From positions 1 to 17,173 of the forward strand of contig ONIF01000036.1 of assembly GCA_900317795.1 (NCBI GenBank): a stretch of DNA of 17,173 nt, read 5' to 3'. The notes beneath the pieces are model-generated. The model was not told the origin of the DNA. It saw only the letters and a list, made by a program, of their open reading frames with translations, and searched no databases. Every line of letters starts with the position of its first letter. The stretch's first letter is position 1. The translations under genes were made by a program, and so were the position numbers. Source of the stretch: an uncultured Eubacteriales bacterium. Its GTDB lineage: Bacteria > Bacillota > Clostridia > Oscillospirales > Acutalibacteraceae. Below, in pieces: positions 1-7,126 of this stretch.

Positions 1-99
1 TGTGTCGGCTCTGATTTTCTTTGTTTCGCCGATTTTCTGGAAAGTGATGTGTCTGTCGGTATAGCGGGTAATATCAAAGCCCTTCCTCTTCATGAGGGC
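1..99. repeat. Terminal direct repeat, left copy (circular-closure overlap)
   Basis: Bases 1-99 are identical, base for base, to 17075-17173. The repeat lies inside the relaxase coding sequence, and the frame is continuous when the two copies are merged. It is therefore best read as the assembly overlap of a circular molecule (unique length 17,074 bp), not as a biological repeat. Confidence 0.95.
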
Positions 100-714
100 A
101 ATAAACTCTTCTTTGGTGTTGCAGAGTAAAACCGCTTCGTCCAGTGCTTTGCATAGAGCTACCTTCCACGACTTCCCCTTTTCAGCAAGCTTCTGCGTGG
201 CCTGGTCGATACCACGCAATCCGGAATGTTTTTCTATTGTGGTCAGACCGTACTGCCGGCACAGCTTGTCGCTCTCGCTTCGCATAGCGGTAAGAGTGGC
301 ACCGTTGCCTTTCCATTTCAGGCCTGTTTCAAAGCTGACAGAATTGACGAGGATGTGATTGTGTAGATGATCTTTATCAACATGAGTTGACACGATGACC
401 TGAAAGCCTGGCGCCATCTTTTGAGCCAGTTCAACGCCGATCTGATGTACCAACTCCGGCGATATTTTTTCATTCGGCGAAAAGCTTTGAACATAATGAT
501 GTGCCAGAATGTCAGAGTCCTTGCGAAAGACTTTTCTGATTTCGCAGAACTGCTGCGATAATCCGGAAATGCCGGTGTTGAAGCAATTCAGAAAAGAGGC
601 CTGAAAGCATTTTTCTTGACCGTCCCGATTTTCAGGGGAGAGGATATAGGATATCGAGTCAGAAACGTATTGATGTGACTTGATCGGATTTTTAATTGCT
701 TTGACTGTTGCCAC
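1..714 (-). CDS. MOBP-like relaxase, N-terminal part (continues at 17173-15950 across the circle joint)
   Basis: Nicking enzyme that starts conjugative mobilisation by cutting oriT and binding covalently to the 5' end. The frame starts at GTG 714-712, after a GAAGG ribosome site about 11 bases upstream, and overlaps the 3' end of mobC by 23 bases, which suggests translational coupling. These 238 codons hold the catalytic domain. The N-terminus reads VKAIKNPIKSHQYVSDSISY, and Tyr23, in the ISYIL context, is the likely nicking tyrosine by analogy. The metal-binding three-histidine motif HVDKDHLHNHILVN is at residues 111-124. Reading on through the joint, codon 208 is the ATG at 93-91, which equals 17167-17165, so the full protein has 612 residues. 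The family call (relaxase/mobilisation nuclease, PF03432-like) rests on the motifs and the mobC neighbour. GTG rather than ATG as start is inferred from frame and spacing. Confidence 0.93.
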   Translation of the reverse strand, partial: MATVKAIKNPIKSHQYVSDSISYILSPENRDGQEKCFQASFLNCFNTGISGLSQQFCEIRKVFRKDSDILAHHYVQSFSPNEKISPELVHQIGVELAQKMAPGFQVIVSTHVDKDHLHNHILVNSVSFETGLKWKGNGATLTAMRSESDKLCRQYGLTTIEKHSGLRGIDQATQKLAEKGKSWKVALCKALDEAVLLCNTKEEFIALMKRKGFDITRYTDRHITFQKIGETKKIRADT

Positions 715-1108
715 TTTTCATCATTCCTTCTATTGCTTCTGTCAGTTTAGCCATTTGATTTTCTAAACTGCGGATATCATGCTTTTCTGTATCATATACT
801 TCTGAAAGAATTTTCATAAGGAGATCGATGATCTGATTCTGACCGTCATTGACTTTTGACAGCATTTCTTTATTGGCAAACTTCTGATAGTTTGCAACCG
901 CAGCAACTTGATTGACGTTTACGCCTATGCGCCTGATCTCTAAAATAAGTTGAGCAATTATTTTAGCGTCAATGATTTTTTGATTGGCTGACAAAGCAAC
1001 GATATAGTCCGATATGGACATATTAGCATCGGCAGCCTTTTGGGCGATAGCTTCTTTTTCTTCGGATGACACTCTAAGCTGAAGCCGTTCCGTTCTGTTT
1101 TTTGACAT
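692..1108 (-). CDS. mobC: MobC-like relaxosome accessory protein
   Basis: Small DNA-binding partner (138 residues) that would help the relaxase open and recognise oriT. The N-terminal 45 or so residues look like a ribbon-helix-helix DNA-binding domain (RTERLQLRVSSEEKEAIAQK, then ISDYI). Residues 59-68 (RRIGVNVNQV) are the conserved RRIGxNxNQ segment typical of MobC (PF05713-like), and the C-terminal third is helical and charged, coiled-coil-like. It starts at ATG 1108 with a GGAG about 11 bases upstream. It lies immediately upstream of, and overlaps by 23 bases, the relaxase gene, the usual mobC-relaxase order. The candidate oriT is directly upstream. No separate promoter was clear. The family call is firm; the detailed role is from the family. 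Confidence 0.9.
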   Translation of the reverse strand: MSKNRTERLQLRVSSEEKEAIAQKAADANMSISDYIVALSANQKIIDAKIIAQLILEIRRIGVNVNQVAAVANYQKFANKEMLSKVNDGQNQIIDLLMKILSEVYDTEKHDIRSLENQMAKLTEAIEGMMKSGNSQSN

Positions 1109-1462
1109 TCTGAAATCATCTCCGTTTCTATATGATTGAAAAAGGTAAATTACATCACTAAATAAGAGAATAAAATCTTCTATAAAAATTAGCCTGCAGA
1201 GGAGATAGCAAGCATAGATTTTGTACTCCTAACAGGAGTACAAATCGGCTTGGTGGTGAAATCCCTACACCCCACTCCAATTATTGCCAATTATAAAAAT
1301 TGAGCAAAAATTGAAAATCGCTCCGCTCACCAAAATACAAAATTCTGAAAAATGGTGGGAAACAGTTTTTGACAAACTCGATGTGTTTTGAGAAGGACGA
1401 AGGAAAGGACAGAGCAAATTTTGCCGCAAATGTGGATAGAGGGAGAGAGACATCCTACCGAT
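1109..1462. other. Candidate oriT region, no gene seen
   Basis: This 354-base stretch upstream of mobC has no credible gene. It contains a strong perfect inverted repeat (1220-1244), immediately followed by the non-repeated segment CGGCTTGGTGGTGAAATCCC near 1246-1265. A dyad followed by a unique nick-proximal sequence is the usual layout of an oriT, and position next to mobC/relaxase is the usual location. A weaker CAATT/AATTG dyad follows near 1287-1301. The nick site itself cannot be placed from sequence alone. Confidence 0.5.
1220..1244. repeat. Perfect inverted repeat, 11-bp arms, 3-base loop
   Basis: Arm TTTGTACTCCT (1220-1230), loop AAC, arm AGGAGTACAAA (1234-1244). It lies 112 bases upstream of the mobC start. 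It has no T-run on either side, so it is unlikely to be a terminator. The likely role is the relaxase/MobC recognition dyad of oriT. Confidence 0.75.
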
Positions 1463-1966
1463 TTACAAGCCGAGAGGCAAGACGCCGGCGATAGTGTACA
1501 ACGGTAAATTGATAAGTCCGTTATCCTCCTGTCTGTAATTGGATAGGGAAGTTCTGATGCTGACAGCCGGATGATATTTTTCCCTGTAGGTTTTGATCCG
1601 CTTGGCTTTCAGGTTTTCTTCGGCTTTGACTTCAACGGGAATGACCTGTTCGCCGTTGTCTATCAGCAAATCAATTTCGCAGTTGTTCCGATCATTGGTG
1701 TAATAGTAAAGGCCGTAGTTAGTGATTGTTCGTAATTGTTGGAATACATACTGCTCTGTGATCGCTACCTTGAATTCTTTGAATATCTCGTTGCCGTCTA
1801 TCAGAATACGCTTGCTCAGTCCGGTCATGCAGTTCAGCAAGCCAACGTCCAGCAGGAAAATCTTGAAGGCTTTCAGGTCCTCATACGCCTTTAAGGGAAG
1901 GTTAGGTGTGTTAATGCGGCTGACCTTATGCACCAGACCGCAGTCGGAGGTGGTTTTTGAGTATCA
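1463..1966 (-). pseudogene. Truncated ATPase: C-terminal DUF4143 domain only
   Basis: About 156 residues that match the end of the ATP-binding DUF4143 family (normally around 400 residues, with an N-terminal AAA domain then a restriction-nuclease-like C-terminal domain). Visible family hallmarks are CGLVHKVSRI near the break, AFKIFLLDVGLL, the ITEQYVFQQL helix, and the nuclease-like core YYYTNDRNNCEIDLLIDNGE followed by VIPVEVKAEEN. The whole AAA domain with its Walker motifs is missing. Family-like residues continue upstream of the only available start (GTG 1931-1933) until about 1950, and an in-frame stop follows at 1964-1966, so the 5' end was lost by a rearrangement and not by start misplacement. 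No ribosome site or promoter fits. The stable C-terminal fold might still be expressed, but a non-functional relic is more likely. Confidence 0.8.
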
Positions 1967-2120
1967 ATTTGAACGAGCAGTTTTAGTATTTTTTAGATGG
2001 CCTTGTATATACTCAAAATACGGCAATTTTGAGGGGGTATAGTGCGGGGTGGTAAAACTATACTCCCAACACGTTTGAAGGGGTTCTCGTGCATTTTACA
2101 GGGCATATACGAGCAATGAT
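1967..2120. other. Structured non-coding island with nested hairpins
   Basis: Between the truncated DUF4143 gene and the AAA-ATPase gene. Three stems are visible: CTCAAAAT/ATTTTGAG (2012-2019 with 2026-2033, perfect); GGGGGTATAGT/ACTATACTCCC (from about 2033 to 2067, one mismatch); and CTCGT/ACGAG (2086-2090 with 2109-2113). None is followed by a clear T-run on the minus strand, so a simple terminator for the ATPase gene is not supported. It shares the 15-base motif AACTATACTCCCAAC (2056-2070) with the island at 15026-15129. Confidence 0.5.
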
Positions 2121-3722
2121 TTACTTCATCTGATATTCTTCGATAATACATTGGTGTTTTTTGTTATGATCTTTTATGTCTTTAGTGTAGCTGATGCCTA
2201 CAAGCAGGACTTTTTCAAAGCTTTTCAGCTTCTCCGGATAGTTCCTGTCTTTGATCTGCTGAATGGCTGTCTGGGCAGTATCATCCCATTTCAGTTCAAT
2301 GACCATTGGCGGATAGGTTGTTATATCAACATTGTGCTTAGGGATAAAGACAATATCGGCAAATCCTTTTCCCGTCGGAAGCTCCTGAACGATCTCATAT
2401 TGCTCTTTGGCATAATAATAGGCTATCAGGATAATAAATCGCAAAGACTGCTCGTTATTGTAGTTGAGAGTGCTGGAATTGCTGTCATGTACCCTCTCAA
2501 TTTCCTGTGCGACAATATCAGACCTGCCCTGTAAAGTATCGGTAAGTAACTGTCTGGACTTCATAACAGTTTCGATGGTTTCTGTCCATAAACCTGTTGC
2601 TTTCATGCTCACAACAAATTCATCAGCTATCTCTTTATTGGGAATATAAACTGTCTGTTTGTCAGGATCATATCCCAGATAGCCTAAATGAACAAGCAAT
2701 GTCAGAATATCGTCCTTATTGGTGAATGTGATCATATCATTGGAAAAAGTTCTGGTATCTGTCGGCTGCGGCTGATCGGCAAGGAGTTTCTCTATTGTGT
2801 CATGCAAGCCGTCAAAATTCATGGCAATATATTTTGCCAACGCTTCGTAAGTTTCCGTTTCTATCCAATATCCTCCGAAATGCTTTTCGGTAACAGCTTT
2901 CACAACAGAACGAGGACAATACAGGTCTGTACCGTTAAGTTTGTATCCGTTGTACCACAATTTCATATCATCAAAATTGATGCGATACTTTCTGCAAAGT
3001 TTTGAAACTTCCTTATCAGTAAAACCAATATACTTTTCTATTCCCTTTGAAGACAGCATAGAATATTCATCGAACATATTCAAAGCGGAGTGTGTTCCAT
3101 ATTTCTTGATGGGAAGAATACCTGTCATATAGGCTAATGCAATATATTCCTTGTCTTTCAGCCAATTTCTTAAGAAATCAAGATATATTTCCAGAGCCTC
3201 TTTGTTATTTCGGTGTTCACGCATAACACAGTCCCATTCATCTATGAGAATAACAAACGGCTTTTTTTCTGTTGCCTTGTAAAAATCCTCCATCCAGAAA
3301 GCCAATCCGTCATCCGGGTCAAGATCAATGCCGGGTTTCTCTTCAAGAAATTCTTTGAACAGCCTTTTTTCCAATCTTTGCAGCATATTGTCAATATCCT
3401 TGCTTCTGCTCAGAAAGTCCTGCATATTGATATAAATGACATGGTATTGATTAAGATATTCAGAATAAGACTTATATCTTGATATGGCGAATTTATCGAA
3501 AATGTCAGCACTGCTGCATCCTTTGCTGTAATAGGCTGCAAGCATAGCAAGGTTGACGGACTTGCCGAAGCGTCTCGGACGGCTCACACAAATATACTTT
3601 TGCTCCGTATTCAGTTTTTTGTTGGTAACAGATATAAGCCTTGATTTGTCGATATAAATTTCCGAATTGACAGCCTGTAAAAATCTTCTGTTGTCAGGAT
3701 TGACATAAATGCCCACATTCAC
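2121..3722 (-). CDS. AAA-ATPase with C-terminal PD-(D/E)XK nuclease-like domain
   Basis: A 533-residue protein of the AAA-ATPase-like/PDDEXK_9 family (PF09820 plus PF08011-like), common and often multicopy in gut Firmicutes and Bacteroidetes. Walker A is SRPRRFGKS (residues 47-55), Walker B is FVILIDEWD (about 156-164), followed by the family's TGILPI segment (200-205). The C-terminal nuclease core shows GFADIVF (D456) and VIELKWD (E476, K478), i.e. a complete D...ExK set. The start is ATG 3722 with a strong GGAGG 5 bases upstream and a TATAAT promoter at 3753-3758. Length is normal for the family. Its cellular function is not established; defence or nucleic-acid processing is often suggested. 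Placement beside a restriction-like operon supports defence, but that is inference. It is divergent from the helicase gene, separated by 295 bases. Confidence 0.88.
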   Translation of the reverse strand: MNVGIYVNPDNRRFLQAVNSEIYIDKSRLISVTNKKLNTEQKYICVSRPRRFGKSVNLAMLAAYYSKGCSSADIFDKFAISRYKSYSEYLNQYHVIYINMQDFLSRSKDIDNMLQRLEKRLFKEFLEEKPGIDLDPDDGLAFWMEDFYKATEKKPFVILIDEWDCVMREHRNNKEALEIYLDFLRNWLKDKEYIALAYMTGILPIKKYGTHSALNMFDEYSMLSSKGIEKYIGFTDKEVSKLCRKYRINFDDMKLWYNGYKLNGTDLYCPRSVVKAVTEKHFGGYWIETETYEALAKYIAMNFDGLHDTIEKLLADQPQPTDTRTFSNDMITFTNKDDILTLLVHLGYLGYDPDKQTVYIPNKEIADEFVVSMKATGLWTETIETVMKSRQLLTDTLQGRSDIVAQEIERVHDSNSSTLNYNNEQSLRFIILIAYYYAKEQYEIVQELPTGKGFADIVFIPKHNVDITTYPPMVIELKWDDTAQTAIQQIKDRNYPEKLKSFEKVLLVGISYTKDIKDHNKKHQCIIEEYQMK

Positions 3723-3752
3723 CCCTCCGATCTGAATGGTTATTTTGTCAAT

Positions 3753-3780
3753 ATTATAGCATAATTTTTGGATAATACAA
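3753..3780 (-). promoter_or_regulatory. Promoter of the AAA-ATPase/nuclease gene
   Basis: On the minus strand: TTGTAT (3780-3775), 16-base spacer, perfect TATAAT (3758-3753). The expected transcript start is near 3746, about 24 bases before the ATG. The -35 box is weak (3 of 6). Confidence 0.6.
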
Positions 3781-3866
3781 CGAAAATAACAGGTATAAAA
3801 AATCAGCTGTGAAGAACAAATATTGACTACATCTTTCTTTACAGCTTTTTTTCAAGAAAGGAGACT

Positions 3867-3896
3867 GTGTTGTTTCTGTAAGGAAACGAAAAACAC
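3867..3896. repeat. Imperfect hairpin upstream of the helicase promoter
   Basis: GTGTT-GTTTC, loop TGTAAG, GAAAC-(GAAA)-AACAC: a two-part stem with an asymmetric bulge in the divergent 295-base region between the AAA-ATPase and helicase genes. A second 7-base dyad, CTTTCTT/AAGAAAG, lies just upstream. These could be operator or leader structures; no partner protein is identifiable. Confidence 0.35.
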
Positions 3897-3929
3897 CTGT
3901 CAATATTTTTCAAACATATCTTGAAATCA

Positions 3930-3958
3930 TTGAAAATTTTTACAAAAAGTGATAAAAT
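3930..3958 (+). promoter_or_regulatory. Promoter of the helicase-methyltransferase operon
   Basis: TTGAAA (3930-3935), 17-base spacer, TAAAAT (3953-3958): a good sigma-A promoter. Transcription would begin near 3965, giving a leader of about 53 bases to ATG 4018. This rules out the alternative upstream ATG at 3949, which lies inside the promoter. Confidence 0.75.
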
Positions 3959-4017
3959 TATATGCAATTATTGTTTATGTTGTATCATTTGATCGTTTAG
4001 ATATACAGGAGGACAAT

Positions 4018-7000
4018 ATGGCACATAAATCTCTTTTTATAATCGACAATAGCTCGGAGGCAAATTCAGTCAAAAGTTATATTTCGCAGTGGTGTTCTAT
4101 ATCTAAACAATTGGATATTGCTTCGGGATATTTTGAAGTAGGTGGACTTCTTGCATTAGGAGAAGAATGGCAGAAACTTGATAAGATACGCATTATATTA
4201 GGGAATGAAGTAACTAAGCGAACTAAAAATATTATTGATGAAGTTGCTTCTATGATGATTGAGCATTTTCGTGAAAGTCTTGAAAATGAACAGGAAAAAA
4301 ATGAATTTCTGATCGGTGTTCCAGCAATATTAAATGCTATGAGATCAGGAAAAATAGAATGCAGAGTATTTGACAGCAATAAGTTTCATGCTAAAGCTTA
4401 CATAACATATTTCAGAGAAGAATACAAAGATCAATTTATTCCTGCAATGAATATACCTTCAGGCTATGCATTAGTTGGTTCCAGTAATTTTACAAGGGCA
4501 GGTATTACAAAGAATATAGAATTGAATGTCCAGATCAAAGATGATATTGAACAGCTTCAGGAATGGTATGAGAAGCATTGGAATATGGCCACCGATATAA
4601 CAGAAGCTATTCTGAAAATGATAGAAAATCATTGCCGAGAATTCAGTCCTTTTGATGTTTATATAAGATCAATGTATGAATTCTTCAAAAGCCGTGAAGA
4701 ATCCATTTCTGAATGGGAAACAAATGATTCTGTTATTTATAAAGAATTATCTCAATATCAGAAAGACGGTTACAACAGCCTTATTCAGATAGCGGACAAA
4801 TATAATGGTGCTTTCCTTTGTGATGGTGTAGGTCTTGGCAAAACCTTTATCGGAATGATGCTGATTGAAAGATTTGTCAAAAAAGAAAGAAAAAATGTTG
4901 TATTGATTGTTCCTGCATCAGCAAGGGTATCTGTATGGGAAGCCACTATTCAAAGATTTATTCCCGAAATACTTACAACTTTTTTCTCTTTCAATAATTT
5001 TGTGATAATTAACCATACGGATTTATTACTTGAAAAAAATCAAGCCCTAATGGATCGTATAACTCAATATGCAGAAATAATTATAATAGACGAAGCACAT
5101 CATTTTCGCAATCGTTCATCCAACAGATACAGAAAGCTATTTCAGATGATGCAGGAAGGTTCCGAAAAGAAAATGTTTATGTTGACGGCTACACCGATCA
5201 ATAACAGCTTTCTTGATTTACAGCACTTGATAGAACTTTTTACACATCGCAAAGATGACTATTTTGCTGCTGCTCCTCTTGGTATTCATAGCTTAACAGG
5301 ACATTTCAGGAAAATGGAGAAGCAGCTTGATTCATTCTCTGATGGTGAAATATGTGACCTTAAAAGTCTTCCGGATAGTGTCATAAAGAGTGATAGGCTT
5401 ATAAACGAACTTGTTGTTCAGAGAAGCCGTTCTTATGTAAAAAGGAGTTTGAATACAGAGGATAATGAAAAAGTCATATTTTCACTGCGGCAACCTCCTA
5501 TCGTGGCGAATTACTCATTAGAAAAAACATACGGCAATCTTATTAATGATTTCAAAAAATCGTTTGAGAGAAAAAATAAAAACGGTAAGAAGGTCACTAT
5601 TCTTTCTCTTGCAATATATTCTCCTTATAGTGAGGATTATTTTATTGGAGATCTGACAAAGATTGATGAAATGAAAATTGGCAGGCAGCAGCAGGTTGTC
5701 AATCTGATCAGGGTGTTAATGCTAAAAAGGTTTGAAAGTTCTATCGAAGCATTTAAGGAAACTTGTATAAGAATATATATTCGCCTTAATAAATTTCTTA
5801 ATGACTACAAGGAAAACAGCAAGAGCAAACGACGTATAGAGAGAAAACAGGCAGAACAGGCTGAAATTTATGATTTTGCAGAACAATGTGCAGCTATGAA
5901 TCAGACTACTGTTGAAGATATAGAAGATGATCTTCCGGATTATGTATGGAATATAGAGGAAGATTTTGATGTTGCTGATTTTGACATAGAGGCACTTCTG
6001 ATTGATACTATGATGGATATGGATACGCTTTCCATATTTATTAGGGATATGATGGAATTTAAGCCGGAAAACGATGATAAGATCAGAGAATTGAAACGAA
6101 TTTTGACAGAAGATTCTCATATCAGAGACAAAAAGGTTATTGTCTTTACAGAATATCGTTCAACAGCTATGTATATATACCGTGAACTCCAGAAAGCCGG
6201 ATTTACCAATTTGTTTGAAGTTGACGGTCAAACTTCCGGCAACAGAGAAAATATGATACGCAGATTTGCACCTTACTATAACGGGAGTTCTTCGGATGAA
6301 ACGGAAGACGAGATTCGTATTCTGATCGCAACGGATGTTTTGGCAGAAGGTCTGAACTTGCAGGATGCTTCATGCCTTATCAATTACGAGCTTCACTGGA
6401 ATCCTGTAAGACTTATGCAGAGAATCGGACGTGTTGACCGCCGCAGAAACAAAGAAATAGAGCAAAAACTGCTTGCAGATCATCCGGAACTGTCTGAAGA
6501 CAGAGAAAATGCGTACTATTGGAATTTTTTGCCGCCAAAAGAGCTTGAAGAACTTCTTGCACTGTATAGGACAGTCTCCAGAAAAACTCTCCGTATTTCT
6601 AAAACATTCGGTATTGAGGGCAAAAAACTTCTGACACCGAATGATGATTATGACGCACTGAGAGAGTTTAACAGTCAGTATGAAGGTACAACGTCAGCAG
6701 AAGAAGAAATTGCCCTTGCTTATCAGCAGCTTATTGTTGAAAATCCTGATTATCCGGAATTTGTAAAGCAACTTCCGAAAAAAATGTATAGCGGTAAAAT
6801 GGCATCTGTGCGCAAAGGATACTTTTTCTGCTATGAGCTGCCTACCAAACAGGCTGACGGTTCATGGTCTGAGGAAGGCTTGTATCGTTGGTATGTGGTA
6901 GATGCTGAAACAAAAGCAGTCAGCGAAGATATTTATGAAATCTGGAAAGCTATCAGATGTGAAAAAGACGAAAGCCGTGTTTTCAACGAAAGCGAAGAAC

Positions 7001-7116
7001 AGTTTAATGAGTTTCGGAAAGCTGTTGAAAGCCATATCAAGAAAAAATATATGAGAGCTATTCAGGCACCAATCAGTCAAAAAATAAAGCTTGTGACCTG
7101 GATGCAGATGATTTAG
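4018..7116 (+). CDS. PLD-nuclease/SNF2-type helicase fusion (restriction-like translocase)
   Basis: A 1032-residue predicted DNA translocase-nuclease. Residues 1-210 resemble a phospholipase-D superfamily nuclease domain: HxK at H124/K126 and GSSNFT at 154-159; the usual Asp of HxKxxxxD is not visible. Then an SNF2/SF2 helicase: motif I DGVGLGKT (269-276), motif II DEAH (358-361), motif III LTATP (389-393), a charged linker around 600-665 that becomes strongly acidic, motif V ATDVLAEGLNLQDA, and motif VI QRIGRVDRR (801-809). The start is ATG 4018, with AGGAGG 5 bases upstream; an in-frame ATG at 3949 lies in the promoter. The next gene, a methyltransferase, starts 10 bases after the stop, whose TAG is part of that gene's ribosome site, so the two are cotranscribed and probably form one enzyme. 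By family knowledge such a pair would hydrolyse ATP to move along and cleave unmodified phage DNA. DISARM and BREX are alternatives, but their other subunits are absent. Confidence 0.88.
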   Translation: MAHKSLFIIDNSSEANSVKSYISQWCSISKQLDIASGYFEVGGLLALGEEWQKLDKIRIILGNEVTKRTKNIIDEVASMMIEHFRESLENEQEKNEFLIGVPAILNAMRSGKIECRVFDSNKFHAKAYITYFREEYKDQFIPAMNIPSGYALVGSSNFTRAGITKNIELNVQIKDDIEQLQEWYEKHWNMATDITEAILKMIENHCREFSPFDVYIRSMYEFFKSREESISEWETNDSVIYKELSQYQKDGYNSLIQIADKYNGAFLCDGVGLGKTFIGMMLIERFVKKERKNVVLIVPASARVSVWEATIQRFIPEILTTFFSFNNFVIINHTDLLLEKNQALMDRITQYAEIIIIDEAHHFRNRSSNRYRKLFQMMQEGSEKKMFMLTATPINNSFLDLQHLIELFTHRKDDYFAAAPLGIHSLTGHFRKMEKQLDSFSDGEICDLKSLPDSVIKSDRLINELVVQRSRSYVKRSLNTEDNEKVIFSLRQPPIVANYSLEKTYGNLINDFKKSFERKNKNGKKVTILSLAIYSPYSEDYFIGDLTKIDEMKIGRQQQVVNLIRVLMLKRFESSIEAFKETCIRIYIRLNKFLNDYKENSKSKRRIERKQAEQAEIYDFAEQCAAMNQTTVEDIEDDLPDYVWNIEEDFDVADFDIEALLIDTMMDMDTLSIFIRDMMEFKPENDDKIRELKRILTEDSHIRDKKVIVFTEYRSTAMYIYRELQKAGFTNLFEVDGQTSGNRENMIRRFAPYYNGSSSDETEDEIRILIATDVLAEGLNLQDASCLINYELHWNPVRLMQRIGRVDRRRNKEIEQKLLADHPELSEDRENAYYWNFLPPKELEELLALYRTVSRKTLRISKTFGIEGKKLLTPNDDYDALREFNSQYEGTTSAEEEIALAYQQLIVENPDYPEFVKQLPKKMYSGKMASVRKGYFFCYELPTKQADGSWSEEGLYRWYVVDAETKAVSEDIYEIWKAIRCEKDESRVFNESEEQFNEFRKAVESHIKKKYMRAIQAPISQKIKLVTWMQMI

Positions 7117-7126
7117 GAGAATTACA

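Noticed and set aside
1431..1439. DnaA-box-like TGTGGATAG near the mob region
   Set aside because: A single 8-of-9 match without companion boxes, and the origin is better placed within repA.
1265..1453. Open frame of 62 codons on the minus strand in the oriT region
   Set aside because: No ribosome site, low-complexity composition and no family resemblance; the region is better explained as non-coding.
3949..4017. Upstream ATG giving the helicase 23 extra residues
   Set aside because: It lies within the predicted promoter and has no ribosome site; ATG 4018 has AGGAGG at ideal spacing.
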